A stretch of DNA of 64,000 nucleotides from assembly GCF_000374585.1 (NCBI RefSeq), contig NZ_KB894643.1, positions 88,773 to 152,772 on the forward strand. Direction: 5' to 3'. The notes beneath the pieces were generated by a model. It made no database searches. It was not told where the DNA came from and saw nothing but the letters and a program-made list of their open reading frames with translations. Each line of letters opens with the position of its first letter. The first letter of the stretch is position 1. This document shows, in pieces, positions 44,557 through 53,596 of this stretch. The position numbers and the translations under genes are program-made. The DNA is from Phocaeicola barnesiae DSM 18169 = JCM 13652. Its GTDB lineage: Bacteria > Bacteroidota > Bacteroidia > Bacteroidales > Bacteroidaceae.

Positions 44557-46925
44557 TTGTATACCACGCCAGTAAGAAAGGTTTCATTCATGACGTCTTC
44601 AACGGTACTATCGCTGATGACATAGATCACGCTTTTTTACTCCATTTAGGAAGGCATACTTCTCCCAACGAAAAATTATCATGGAAAAATTCCATGATGC
44701 ACATGTATAAAGTCATCAACACTCCGGAAATTCCGGATAGTTCATCTATTGCCATTGAATATCAAATACCACTCACGTCCAAACGAATTGACTTTATTAT
44801 TTCTGGAGTGGATGACAACCGACATTCCAACATAATCATTATTGAACTAAAACAATGGGAACAGGCAAAACTTTCTCAAAAATCCGGAATTATACAAACA
44901 CGCTTTCAGCATGGTGAAAGTGAGACAGCACATCCTTCCTATCAAGCTTGGTCGTATGCCTACATGTTGCAAAATTATAATGAGACTGTACGTGAACAAA
45001 ATATACAACTCTTGCCATGTGCATTCTTACATAACTATCAGGAAGATCACATTATTTCTCACCAATGCTATACAGAGTACATTGACAAAGCGCCTCTCTT
45101 TCTGAAATCAGATGCAAGGAAATTACAAGATTTTATAAAAAGACATATCAAATACGGTGCCAAAGAAGACATTGTATGGCTTATAGATAAAGGTAAATTG
45201 CGTCCATCCAAGCAACTGGCTGATGCATTAAATTCCATGTTACATGGAAACAGAGAATTCGTATTGCTGGATGACCAGAAAATAGTATATGAAACCGCAT
45301 TAAGTCTAGCACGAGAAGCAGCCAATGGTTCTAAACAAGTTCTTATTGTGGAAGGTGGGCCAGGCACGGGAAAAAGTGTCGTTGCTGTAAACCTTCTAGT
45401 TGAACTGACCAAAGAAGGAGTAGTTGCTCAATATGTATCCAAGAATGCAGCCCCACGCGATGTATATACAGCAAAGCTATCAGGAAGTTTCAGAAAAGGC
45501 TACATTAACAACTTGTTTGTAGGTAGTGGCAGTTTCATTGATACTCCACAAAATACTTTTGGAGCACTAATCGTAGACGAAGCTCACAGACTTAATCTGA
45601 AAAGCGGTCTATACAGCAATTTGGGAGAGAATCAGATTCTTGAAATTATAAGAGCTTCCAGATTTTCAGTTTTCTTTGTTGATGATCGCCAAAGAGTTCA
45701 CATCAAGGATATAGGATCCAAAGCTTCCATACAAAAATTTGCAGAATCCTGTGGAGCAATTGTACACACTGCCAAATTAAGTTCTCAATTCCGATGCAAT
45801 GGTTCTGACGGTTATTTAAGTTGGTTAGATAACGCTTTAAAAATCAGAGAAACAGCCAATATCCATTTGTCTTCGGAGGATTATGATTTTCGGATATTTT
45901 CTGACCCTAACCAACTTTTCGAAACAATCAAAGAAAAAAACCGAATAAACAACAAGGCGCGTGTTGTGGCCGGATATTGCTGGGATTGGAACAGCAAAAA
46001 AGACCCAAATAGTTACGATATTATCATACCAGAATTCCATTTCCAAAAACGCTGGAATCTGAATACAGATAAAAATTTATGGATTATCGGCAACAAATCT
46101 ATCGAAGAAATAGGTTGTATACATACGTGCCAAGGATTGGAGTTAGATTATGTAGGCGTAATTATTGGATCTGATATGCGTTATGAAAACGGACAAATCA
46201 TTACAGATGTCACTAAACGTTCTGGCAATGACCAATCTGTGAAAGGATTTAAACATCTCCTTTCTCAAAATAGATACAAAGCCTTACAAGATGCAGATGA
46301 GATTATAAAAAACACCTACCGTACATTACTCACACGAGGAATGAAAGGCTGTTACGTTTATTGCTGTGATAAACCGCTGGCAGAGTACCTTTCTGCTCAG
46401 TTAGAGCCTCTGTATGAATCAATTCCTGAAAACAGAATAGAGCCAGAAGTGAATGATGAAGTGAAATATATTGACTTTCTACCTTTATACTCAATTCGAG
46501 CTGCATGTGGTTACTTCGGAGAAGGAGAATTGGTTGATGAAAGTGGCTGGATGAAAGTTGAAGGTATGGGAAAACTCAACCGCAACATGTTCATCGTTCA
46601 AGCTGTAGGACATTCTATGGAACCTCTCATCCAGGATGGAGATTACTGTGTGTTCAGGGCTAATCCGGCAGGTAGCCGACAAGGAAAAGTCGTACTCACA
46701 GAACATCACAATTATTACGATTCTGACTATATGGGTAGTTACTCCATAAAAACGTATACCAGTAAAAAAATCTTCGACCCAGAAGGAAATTGGGCTCACG
46801 AAGAGATTGTTCTTCAACCTAAAAATTCAAATTATTCTCCTATCATCATTGAAGAAGAAAATGCAGATGAATTCCGAATTGTTGGAGAATTTATAGGAGT
46901 CCTGCCAATGAAATCCAAACAATAA
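44553..46925 (+). CDS. PD-(D/E)XK-like nuclease - DUF2075 helicase - S24 peptidase fusion
   Basis: A 790-residue three-part protein. Residues about 60-130 look like a PD-(D/E)XK nuclease core: an Asp in KRIDFIISG (about 80), then IIIIELKQWE giving the E-x-K pair (about 98-100). Residues about 250-640 are a DUF2075-type superfamily 1 helicase: Walker A EGGPGTGKSVVAV (about 268), Walker B IVDEAHRLN (about 342), SSQFRCNGSDGYL, and CIHTCQGLELDYVGVI near 530. Residues about 645-785 are a LexA/UmuD-type S24 peptidase: VGHSMEPLIQDGDYCVFR with Ser about 688, and YSIKTYTSKK with the candidate Lys about 733. The Ser-Lys pair appears intact, so RecA-stimulated or stress-triggered self-cleavage is possible. 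It is coupled to the MazG-like gene and AT-rich. A defence or DNA-damage role is inferred. Confidence 0.82.
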   Translation: MIVYHASKKGFIHDVFNGTIADDIDHAFLLHLGRHTSPNEKLSWKNSMMHMYKVINTPEIPDSSSIAIEYQIPLTSKRIDFIISGVDDNRHSNIIIIELKQWEQAKLSQKSGIIQTRFQHGESETAHPSYQAWSYAYMLQNYNETVREQNIQLLPCAFLHNYQEDHIISHQCYTEYIDKAPLFLKSDARKLQDFIKRHIKYGAKEDIVWLIDKGKLRPSKQLADALNSMLHGNREFVLLDDQKIVYETALSLAREAANGSKQVLIVEGGPGTGKSVVAVNLLVELTKEGVVAQYVSKNAAPRDVYTAKLSGSFRKGYINNLFVGSGSFIDTPQNTFGALIVDEAHRLNLKSGLYSNLGENQILEIIRASRFSVFFVDDRQRVHIKDIGSKASIQKFAESCGAIVHTAKLSSQFRCNGSDGYLSWLDNALKIRETANIHLSSEDYDFRIFSDPNQLFETIKEKNRINNKARVVAGYCWDWNSKKDPNSYDIIIPEFHFQKRWNLNTDKNLWIIGNKSIEEIGCIHTCQGLELDYVGVIIGSDMRYENGQIITDVTKRSGNDQSVKGFKHLLSQNRYKALQDADEIIKNTYRTLLTRGMKGCYVYCCDKPLAEYLSAQLEPLYESIPENRIEPEVNDEVKYIDFLPLYSIRAACGYFGEGELVDESGWMKVEGMGKLNRNMFIVQAVGHSMEPLIQDGDYCVFRANPAGSRQGKVVLTEHHNYYDSDYMGSYSIKTYTSKKIFDPEGNWAHEEIVLQPKNSNYSPIIIEEENADEFRIVGEFIGVLPMKSKQ

Positions 46926-47152
46926 TTCTAAAAAATTATAAAACCACCATCAGCCATTGCTTTAGAATATTCTGTTCAATCAGAGGTAAACAACTGTATA
47001 CTTCAATGTTTCCTAAACTTTGCAAGTAACAACAAACGATGAAAGGTTAAAATAAAACCATAGATACATTGGAGAATAAAATAACACCAAATAATTTCAT
47101 CCCCACCAAAGCATAAAACCTCCAAAACACAAGGATATTCCAGAAAAACGGC

Positions 47153-47160
47153 TAACTTTG
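47153..47160 (+). promoter_or_regulatory. -7 box upstream of the 109-residue protein gene
   Basis: TAACTTTG matches TAnnTTTG and lies 28 bases before the start at 47189. No clear -33 TTTG is present. The 263-base gap before it (46926-47188) shows nothing else. Confidence 0.5.
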
Positions 47161-47188
47161 TCTGTGCAAACTAAAATAAATAAAGACT

Positions 47189-47518
47189 ATGTATACCATA
47201 CAGACAAACGCTTCCGGTACACGAAGCATGCAAATCTCAGAAGAACATCTGAATACCATCGAAAAATATGCCCTCTTCCAGCAACTCATTGACAGCACCG
47301 GAATCATCGACGAATCGGTACTGGACAAGCTGAAACTGAACATCCGCTCGCTGCTGACTTCCATCGACGGCGATACCAAGGACCTGCTGGACCTTTGCCT
47401 GGACGTCATCTATCACGACAACATGAAAGCTTTCGGTCTGCACCAGCTCATCATGCTGTACATCAAGTGGGAACGCGAAAAAGGAAACATCGAAGAAGAA
47501 ACGGAAGAAGAAGCATAA
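47189..47518 (+). CDS. Conserved hypothetical acidic helical protein
   Basis: A 109-residue soluble protein, helical and acidic, ending in a run of Glu (GNIEEETEEEA). Recognisable blocks are MQISEEHLNTIEKYALFQQL, LNIRSLLTSIDGDTKDLLDL and FGLHQLIMLYIKWERE. I know no domain for it. Its higher GC content matches the housekeeping genes rather than the neighbouring islands. It has its own promoter box and is separated from ygiQ by large palindromes. No function can be given. Confidence 0.7.
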   Translation: MYTIQTNASGTRSMQISEEHLNTIEKYALFQQLIDSTGIIDESVLDKLKLNIRSLLTSIDGDTKDLLDLCLDVIYHDNMKAFGLHQLIMLYIKWEREKGNIEEETEEEA

Positions 47519-47689
47519 AACGGAGTTTCCGCATATCTTACAACCACGGATTAGATTGATGGCATAAGCGAATAAACATAGGATGGGGGCGGCCCACCCG
47601 AATAGTACAAGTTTGACCATTTATTGGTTATCAGTCTACTCTGTGGCAACGAAGAAAGACAGAACAAAAAAACAATACCAGAACAAATT

Positions 47690-47872
47690 CCGGCCTTAGT
47701 TTTGAGGCGAAAAAGCGGAGAAACGGTTCCCGACGAAAAGAAGCGCAGGCTGTCTGAGCGAAGCGAGTTCCTGCGCTTCCGGCGGGAACCGATTCGTAGC
47801 CGCCTCAAAACGGAAGCCGGCGTTTTTTCTTTTTGTTACCTTTTTCTTTTTGACGCCAAAAAGAAAAAGTAA
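47690..47872. repeat. Large nested palindromes upstream of ygiQ
   Basis: The first structure spans 47690-47820. GTTTTGAGGCG pairs with CGCCTCAAAAC as outer arms, CGGTTCCCG (47724-47732) with CGGGAACCG (47783-47791), and GAAGCGCAGG (47740-47749) with CCTGCGCTTC (47770-47779); the tip is CTGAGCGAAGCGAG, itself self-complementary. The second hairpin pairs TTACCTTTTTCTTTTTG (47836-47852) with CAAAAAGAAAAAGTAA (47857-47872), with one bulged C. Both lie within the 384-base gap 47519-47902 and end 30 bases before ygiQ. Long palindromes of this style are scattered in Bacteroides genomes; their role is not settled. Confidence 0.8.
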
Positions 47873-47902
47873 TAAAAGATAACCCTAACAACAGAAAACA
47901 GA

Positions 47903-49723
47903 TTGAAAAACTATAACCTGACAGACTGGTTACCCACAACCAAGAAGGAAGTGGAACTGAGAGGATGGGATGAGCTGGACGTCATCCTGTTCAGTGGTGA
48001 CGCGTACGTAGACCATCCCTCATTCGGTGCCGCCGTCATCGGCCGGATGCTGGAATCACAAGGACTGAAAGTAGCCATTGTCCCCCAGCCCAACTGGCGG
48101 GATGACCTGCGCGACTTCAAGAAACTGGGACGTCCCCGTCTCTTCTTCGGTATATCGGCCGGCTGTATGGACAGCATGGTGAACAAATACACCGCCAACA
48201 AGCGCCTGCGCAGCGAAGATGCCTATACACCCGACGGACGTCACGACATGCGACCGGAATATCCGAGCATCGTCTATACCCAGATACTGAAACAGTTGTA
48301 CCCCGACGTACCGGTCGTACTGGGAGGCATCGAAGCATCCCTCCGCCGACTGACGCATTACGACTATTGGCAGGATAAGGTACGCCCTTCCATCCTGCTG
48401 GATTCGGGAGCCGACCTGCTCATCTACGGTATGGGAGAAAAGCCGATTACAGACCTGTGCCAACGGTTGAAGGAAACGAACCAGCTGCCGAAGGACTTGC
48501 CGCAGACGGCTTACCTCTGCCTGGCAAACGAGTTCCAGCCTCAGGAAGGCGACCTGCAGCTTCATTCGCACGAGGACTGCCTGAAAGACAAACGGAAGCA
48601 GGCAGAAAACTTCCGGCACATCGAAGAGGAATCGAACAAGTACCAGGCCGCACGCATCTATCAGCAGACCGGCAAACAGGTAGTAGTAGTCAATCCGCCT
48701 TATCCGCCGATGAGCCAGGGAGAACTGGACCTGTCGTTCGACCTGCCCTACACACGCCTGCCTCATCCCAAATACAAGAACAAACGTATTCCGGCGTACG
48801 AGATGATCAAGTTCTCGGTGAACATTCACCGCGGCTGTTTCGGCGGCTGCGCCTTCTGCACCATCTCGGCCCATCAGGGAAAGTTCATCGTCAGCCGAAG
48901 CAAGGAAAGCATCCTGAAGGAAGTAAAAGCCATCACGGAAATGCCGGACTTCAAAGGCTACCTGAGTGACCTGGGAGGACCGTCGGCCAACATGTACAGC
49001 ATGCACGGAAAAGACGAGACCCTCTGCAAGCGCTGCAAGCGCCCGTCGTGCATCCACCCGAAGGTATGCCCGAACCTGAATACCGACCATCGTCCGTTGC
49101 TGGACATCTACCATGCCGTAGATGCCTTGCCCGGTATCAAGAAGAGCTTCATCGGCAGTGGGGTACGATACGACCTGTTGCTGCACGAAAGCAAGGATGC
49201 GGCGGTAAACCAGAGTACGGCGGCCTACACACGCGAACTGATTACCCGCCACGTAAGCGGACGGCTGAAAGTGGCCCCCGAACATACCAGCGACCGGGTA
49301 CTGTACCTGATGCGGAAACCGCCTTTCGAACAGTTCTACCGCTTCAAGCGCATCTTCGACAAGCTGAACCAGGAACTGAACCTGCGCCAGCAGCTTATCC
49401 CCTATTTCATCAGCAGCCATCCGGGATGCACGGAAGAAGACATGGCCGAACTGGCAGTCATCACCAAGAACCTGGACTTCCACCTGGAACAGGTTCAGGA
49501 CTTCACCCCTACCCCGATGACCGTAGCCACAGAAGCCTGGTACACGGGATTCCACCCCTACACACTGGAACCGGTCTTCTCGGCCAAGACACAGAAAGAG
49601 AAACTGGCTCAACGCATGTTCTTCTTCTGGTACAAGCCTGAGGAACGCCGCAACATCATCAGCGAACTGAAGCGCATGGGACGAAATGACCTGATAGACA
49701 AACTGTATCAGAAGAAACGCTGA
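47903..49723 (+). CDS. ygiQ: YgiQ-family radical SAM protein
   Basis: A 606-residue radical SAM protein of the YgiQ/UPF0313 family. The start is a TTG at 47903; no in-frame ATG exists before the upstream stop, and the N-terminus is typical (TDWLPTTKKEVELRGWDELD). The radical SAM cluster motif is IHRGCFGGCAFC, with cysteines at about 312, 316 and 319. VILFSGDAYVDHPSFGAA and the cobalamin-like N-terminal domain precede it. GRLKVAPEHTSDRVL and the C-terminal QDFTPTPMTVATEAWYTG are also family features. The exact reaction of YgiQ is unknown. It is the conserved gene between two accessory islands. Confidence 0.92.
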   Translation: MKNYNLTDWLPTTKKEVELRGWDELDVILFSGDAYVDHPSFGAAVIGRMLESQGLKVAIVPQPNWRDDLRDFKKLGRPRLFFGISAGCMDSMVNKYTANKRLRSEDAYTPDGRHDMRPEYPSIVYTQILKQLYPDVPVVLGGIEASLRRLTHYDYWQDKVRPSILLDSGADLLIYGMGEKPITDLCQRLKETNQLPKDLPQTAYLCLANEFQPQEGDLQLHSHEDCLKDKRKQAENFRHIEEESNKYQAARIYQQTGKQVVVVNPPYPPMSQGELDLSFDLPYTRLPHPKYKNKRIPAYEMIKFSVNIHRGCFGGCAFCTISAHQGKFIVSRSKESILKEVKAITEMPDFKGYLSDLGGPSANMYSMHGKDETLCKRCKRPSCIHPKVCPNLNTDHRPLLDIYHAVDALPGIKKSFIGSGVRYDLLLHESKDAAVNQSTAAYTRELITRHVSGRLKVAPEHTSDRVLYLMRKPPFEQFYRFKRIFDKLNQELNLRQQLIPYFISSHPGCTEEDMAELAVITKNLDFHLEQVQDFTPTPMTVATEAWYTGFHPYTLEPVFSAKTQKEKLAQRMFFFWYKPEERRNIISELKRMGRNDLIDKLYQKKR

Positions 49724-49926
49724 TTCGAACCGGACGAACTATATACCTTAGATGTTTATATGACTTAGGTCATACATCAATAGGATATGGTTCTCCGAAT
49801 CAGAATCACCATCCGAAGTTCAAGAGATTCATTTATTCTTTTACAATATAAAATATCATCTATAATTATTTCTATACGGTTCCGAGGAATTGTTCTACAG
49901 TCTTTTTTATATCGCATAATATTTCA

Positions 49927-49934
49927 TATATTTG
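49927..49934 (+). promoter_or_regulatory. -7 box of the defence island
   Basis: TATATTTG matches TAnnTTTG and lies 28 bases before the XRE remnant. A TATGAC/GTCATA palindrome sits 150 bases further upstream (49759-49774). The 49724-49926 stretch is otherwise AT-rich with no gene. Confidence 0.55.
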
Positions 49935-49962
49935 CAATTATACATAAACATTCCCTTTTATC

Positions 49963-50153
49963 ATGAATCGTATCAAAGAGATACTTGAAAAAAGGAAATC
50001 ACGCAAATCTGGCTAGCTGAGAAAACAAGTAAAAGTTTCAGCCAAACTAATGCGTATGTATGTAACCGTCGACAACCAAGGATAGAATTGCTATATAAAA
50101 TTGCTTCTTTATTGGATGTTGAAACGAAAAATTTATTAATAATCAAGAAATAA
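49963..50153 (+). pseudogene. XRE-family helix-turn-helix regulator with a single-base frameshift
   Basis: The frame starts MNRIKEILEKRKSR and stops after 17 codons. One base less in frame from the A-run at 49988-49993, the sequence continues ITQIWLAEKTSKSFSQTNAYV, then CNRRQPRIELLYKIASLLDV, and ends IIKK at a TAA at 50151. Joined, this is a complete 63-residue XRE/Cro-type domain, with ILEKKEITQIWLAEKT across the join. A single extra A in the A6 run restores the whole frame. It is the first gene of the defence island and ends 11 bases before the helicase, so it is probably the island's regulator. It may be broken, phase-variable through the A-run, or a sequencing error. Confidence 0.75.
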
Positions 50154-50164
50154 AGAAGTAATCA

Positions 50165-53100
50165 ATGATAGAAATAAATCAAATAATCAAGAACTTAATT
50201 CCTACGGAACCTGTCACTATCATCAAGTTACAGCCTCTTGGGAATATGTATTCCATTAAATACACAGGAGTAAATACTCACAAGACTAGTACCAAAGTAA
50301 TTAGTAAAGCCCAATTTGAGTCTTTGGAGGTATTGACTGCAGAAGGCGAATTTAATTTTAAGGGAGATCCAGAGAAGTTTGTCATGTTTGCAGAAGCGGA
50401 ACGTATCCATTCGGCTTATCAGTTTGACCCATTATTTGCCATTAACTGCAGTGTGGTCGACCCTCTTCCTCATCAAGTTGAAGCGGTTTACAAATACTTA
50501 TTACCTCAGCCCAAAATTCGTTTTCTTTTGGCTGATGATACAGGTGCCGGAAAAACCATCATGACAGGACTTTTACTGAAAGAGCTGATTATGCGCGGTA
50601 TCATTGAACGCATTCTGATTGTAACCCCGGGTGGCTTGACTAAACAATGGCAAGAAGATGAAATGGGAGTCAAATTCAACATACCTTTTACCTTAGTCAA
50701 CCGCAGTCTGTTTACAGCAGATCCTAATATTTTCCGTACGGCCAATAAAGTCGTCACATCGATTGATTTCATAAGCCGTGAAGATATCTTGTCTGTGGTC
50801 AGCAATACAAGTTGGGATATGGTCATTTTTGATGAAGCCCATAAATTATCAGCATACGAATACGGACAAAAAACATACAAATCCAAACGTTATGAGGCAG
50901 CTTATGTCTTGTCGCAACAATGCGAACACTTACTTTTATTAACAGCGACTCCTCATCGTGGAAGAACAGATACGTTTAAAAAGTTACTGCAATTATTGGA
51001 TGAAGATATTTTTGCTACAGATGATGTAGCTTCCGACAGAGTCAAAGAATTAAGTAAAGAAGGGTTGAATAAATTCTTCATCCGGCGTTTAAAAGAAGAC
51101 ATGAAAGATTGGAATGGCCATCCATTATACAAAAACCGTTTTACAAAGACCATTTCCTACCAACTTACACCTGAAGAGAAATACCTTTACGACCAGGTGA
51201 CTAACTATCTGACCAGACGAAAAGAAGAAGCTACTGAAGAAAAAAATATTCATGTCAGTTTAGCATTAGCCGTCATGCAACGCCGTTTGGTCAGCTCCAT
51301 TTATGCCATTAAAAACACGCTGTACAAACGTTGGAATGCCTTACAAGGTATTGTTGATGAAGTAAATAAGAATCCTAACATATGGAAACAGCGTCAGAAA
51401 CTAGAACTGATTGATGTAGACAATATAGACCAATATGATGATTTGGAAGATGACGAAAAAGATGCACTCGATAACATCCTTTCCGATCCGAAGAAGTTTA
51501 AATTATTCACGACATCCAAAAGTCTCGCAGAAATAGCCAATGAAGCACAAGAAGTTAAACGCCTGTACGACATTGCCAACCACCTTTATAATCAGAATCA
51601 AGAAGAAAAGAAGTACATTCAACTCAAAGAATTACTTAAAAGCCAAGGAGTGATTAATGGACAGAAACTGGTGATTTTTACTGAACATAAAGATACTCTT
51701 ACCTATCTACAAGAACGACTAACCAATAATGGATATAAAGTGTCTGTCATTCACGGTGGCCTGTCGGTGGACGAACGCCGGGCTGCCCAATGGGAATTTA
51801 TGTCTCCAGAAACTCAAATTTTGATTGCGACCGATGCTGCAGGTGAAGGTATTAATCTGCAGTTCTGCCGACTACTCATTAACTGGGATATCCCCTGGAA
51901 CCCGAACAGATTAGAGCAACGAATGGGACGTATTCATCGTTACGGTCAAAAAGAAGATGTGCTTGTCTTCAACTTGGTAGCAGACAATACCCGCGAAGGA
52001 CAAGTATTAGCCAAACTACTCAATAAACTGGATATCATTCGGGAAAGCATGGGGGATGACCGCGTTTACGATGTCATTCAAGATGTGCTGAAAGATGTCA
52101 GTCTGGAAGCAATCATTGCCTCTGTATTTGACGGAAAAGAATCAGACTTAGATCGCTTCCTGGCTCAAAACAACCAAGAGATTGAAAAAGAGTTCAAATG
52201 TCAGATTGAAGCACAACAAAAAGCTATTGCCCATAGTCCGGTAGATTATAAGAATGCCAGACTTTTAAAAGAAGACTCTGATGAAAAGCGTCTGCAACCT
52301 ATCTACATTCAATTATTCTTTGAACGGACATTCAAATATTTAGGAGGACGTTACGAAAATGTACAGAAAGGAATTTATAAAATTACAACCATCCCTGAGA
52401 TTCTTAGCAAGCAGTTAAAAGAAAACTATAATATACTTGCCGATAATCTGAATCAACTCTTATTTTGTTTCGACAAACAAATATTTCTTGATTACCAGAA
52501 TACAGCCGCTATTTTAGGAAAAGTACATTACATAAATCCTGGTAATGCATTGTTCGACGCTCTGACAGATTGCGTGCGTAAAGACTTCAAAGAAGAAATG
52601 CTGAAAGGGACGATATTGGTTTCACCGGAAGATACGGAAGAGTACTTTGCATTTTTCGTAAAGAACCAAATTACCGATAATCGTCCTAATAAAGGAGATG
52701 ATAGCATTGCCAACGAGCAGTTGAGTTTCATTTTTCAGACAGCTGATGGAACTTATCACAATACTTCTCCTGCCAAATTCCTAGACCTTCATGCTCCATC
52801 GCAATTTGCCAAGGAAATACTTCCACCTGCTACCATTCAAAGTCAGGAAGTAATGGGTTGGGCTTTCGAACATATTACCCTTCCATTATTCGAGGAAACC
52901 AAAGTAAAAGTAGAAGAAGATGTAGCCAAGCGGAAAGAATATTTGCAAACAGCTTTCAGCCAGATCATTATGGACTTGGATATCGCCATCAATGATATGC
53001 AGATGAAGGTCTTCATGGGCGATGTAAAACTACAAGAAAAATTATCGTACAAGATGGTACGTAAAGCTGAACTGATGCAAAGACGTGAAGAACGGATTGC

Positions 53101-53584
53101 CGACATGGAACAAATGATGGAGATATCACCTAAAGAACCTGAAATCATAGGCTGTGCTTATGTCGTTCCACTGACACAAATGGAATACAAACAACATTTC
53201 CACATGACACGTGATGAGGAAGTGGAAGAAATCGCAATGCAAGTTGCAATGAATTATGAAACAGGCCAAGACAGAAATCCGGAGGATGTTTCCCACCAAA
53301 ATTTAGGCTATGATATAAAAAGTATAGATAAATTCGAGCTGAAACGGTATATTGAAGTGAAAGGACGTGCCGGTACCGATGGAGTCATGCTGTCGGAAAA
53401 CGAATGGAACCGCTTGGCACAATTAGGTGACAAAGCATGGCTCTATATAGTTATAAACTGCAAAACCGCGCCTGAACTTTACAGAATACAGAACCCCGCC
53501 ATTCGTCTTACCTTTGAAAAGGTATCAAAAGGAGTACAATATTACTTGCCTTTAAAAGAATGGCAACAGAAATATGAACAATAA
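50165..53584 (+). CDS. SNF2-type DEAD/DEAH helicase with C-terminal DUF3883 nuclease-like domain
   Basis: A 1139-residue superfamily 2 helicase. Walker A is LADDTGAGKTIMTGLL (about residue 125), motif II VIFDEAHKLSAY (about 222), motif III LLTATPHRGRTD (about 260), and the C-terminal helicase lobe ends LIATDAAGEGINLQFCRLL and NPNRLEQRMGRIHRYGQ (about 560-595). The middle is helical and carries no recognised domain. The last ~70 residues form a DUF3883-like domain, LGYDIKSIDKFELKRYIEVKGR, whose Asp and E-x-K pair are like a PD-(D/E)XK nuclease active site. It resembles the helicases of DISARM-type systems (DrmD). Operon partners are AIPR, a DUF1156 methyltransferase and a DUF499 ATPase. It is AT-richer than ygiQ. 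Confidence 0.88.
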   Translation: MIEINQIIKNLIPTEPVTIIKLQPLGNMYSIKYTGVNTHKTSTKVISKAQFESLEVLTAEGEFNFKGDPEKFVMFAEAERIHSAYQFDPLFAINCSVVDPLPHQVEAVYKYLLPQPKIRFLLADDTGAGKTIMTGLLLKELIMRGIIERILIVTPGGLTKQWQEDEMGVKFNIPFTLVNRSLFTADPNIFRTANKVVTSIDFISREDILSVVSNTSWDMVIFDEAHKLSAYEYGQKTYKSKRYEAAYVLSQQCEHLLLLTATPHRGRTDTFKKLLQLLDEDIFATDDVASDRVKELSKEGLNKFFIRRLKEDMKDWNGHPLYKNRFTKTISYQLTPEEKYLYDQVTNYLTRRKEEATEEKNIHVSLALAVMQRRLVSSIYAIKNTLYKRWNALQGIVDEVNKNPNIWKQRQKLELIDVDNIDQYDDLEDDEKDALDNILSDPKKFKLFTTSKSLAEIANEAQEVKRLYDIANHLYNQNQEEKKYIQLKELLKSQGVINGQKLVIFTEHKDTLTYLQERLTNNGYKVSVIHGGLSVDERRAAQWEFMSPETQILIATDAAGEGINLQFCRLLINWDIPWNPNRLEQRMGRIHRYGQKEDVLVFNLVADNTREGQVLAKLLNKLDIIRESMGDDRVYDVIQDVLKDVSLEAIIASVFDGKESDLDRFLAQNNQEIEKEFKCQIEAQQKAIAHSPVDYKNARLLKEDSDEKRLQPIYIQLFFERTFKYLGGRYENVQKGIYKITTIPEILSKQLKENYNILADNLNQLLFCFDKQIFLDYQNTAAILGKVHYINPGNALFDALTDCVRKDFKEEMLKGTILVSPEDTEEYFAFFVKNQITDNRPNKGDDSIANEQLSFIFQTADGTYHNTSPAKFLDLHAPSQFAKEILPPATIQSQEVMGWAFEHITLPLFEETKVKVEEDVAKRKEYLQTAFSQIIMDLDIAINDMQMKVFMGDVKLQEKLSYKMVRKAELMQRREERIADMEQMMEISPKEPEIIGCAYVVPLTQMEYKQHFHMTRDEEVEEIAMQVAMNYETGQDRNPEDVSHQNLGYDIKSIDKFELKRYIEVKGRAGTDGVMLSENEWNRLAQLGDKAWLYIVINCKTAPELYRIQNPAIRLTFEKVSKGVQYYLPLKEWQQKYEQ

Positions 53585-53596
53585 AAAAAGACTATC

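Noticed and set aside
48056-49612. A 518-codon open frame on the minus strand
   Set aside because: It lies wholly antisense to ygiQ, and its translation has no recognisable domain; it follows from the GC-rich codon use of ygiQ.
49759-49774. TATGAC/GTCATA palindrome as the operator of the XRE regulator
   Set aside because: It is short, 150 bases upstream of the -7 box, and occurs once, so there is no support beyond chance.
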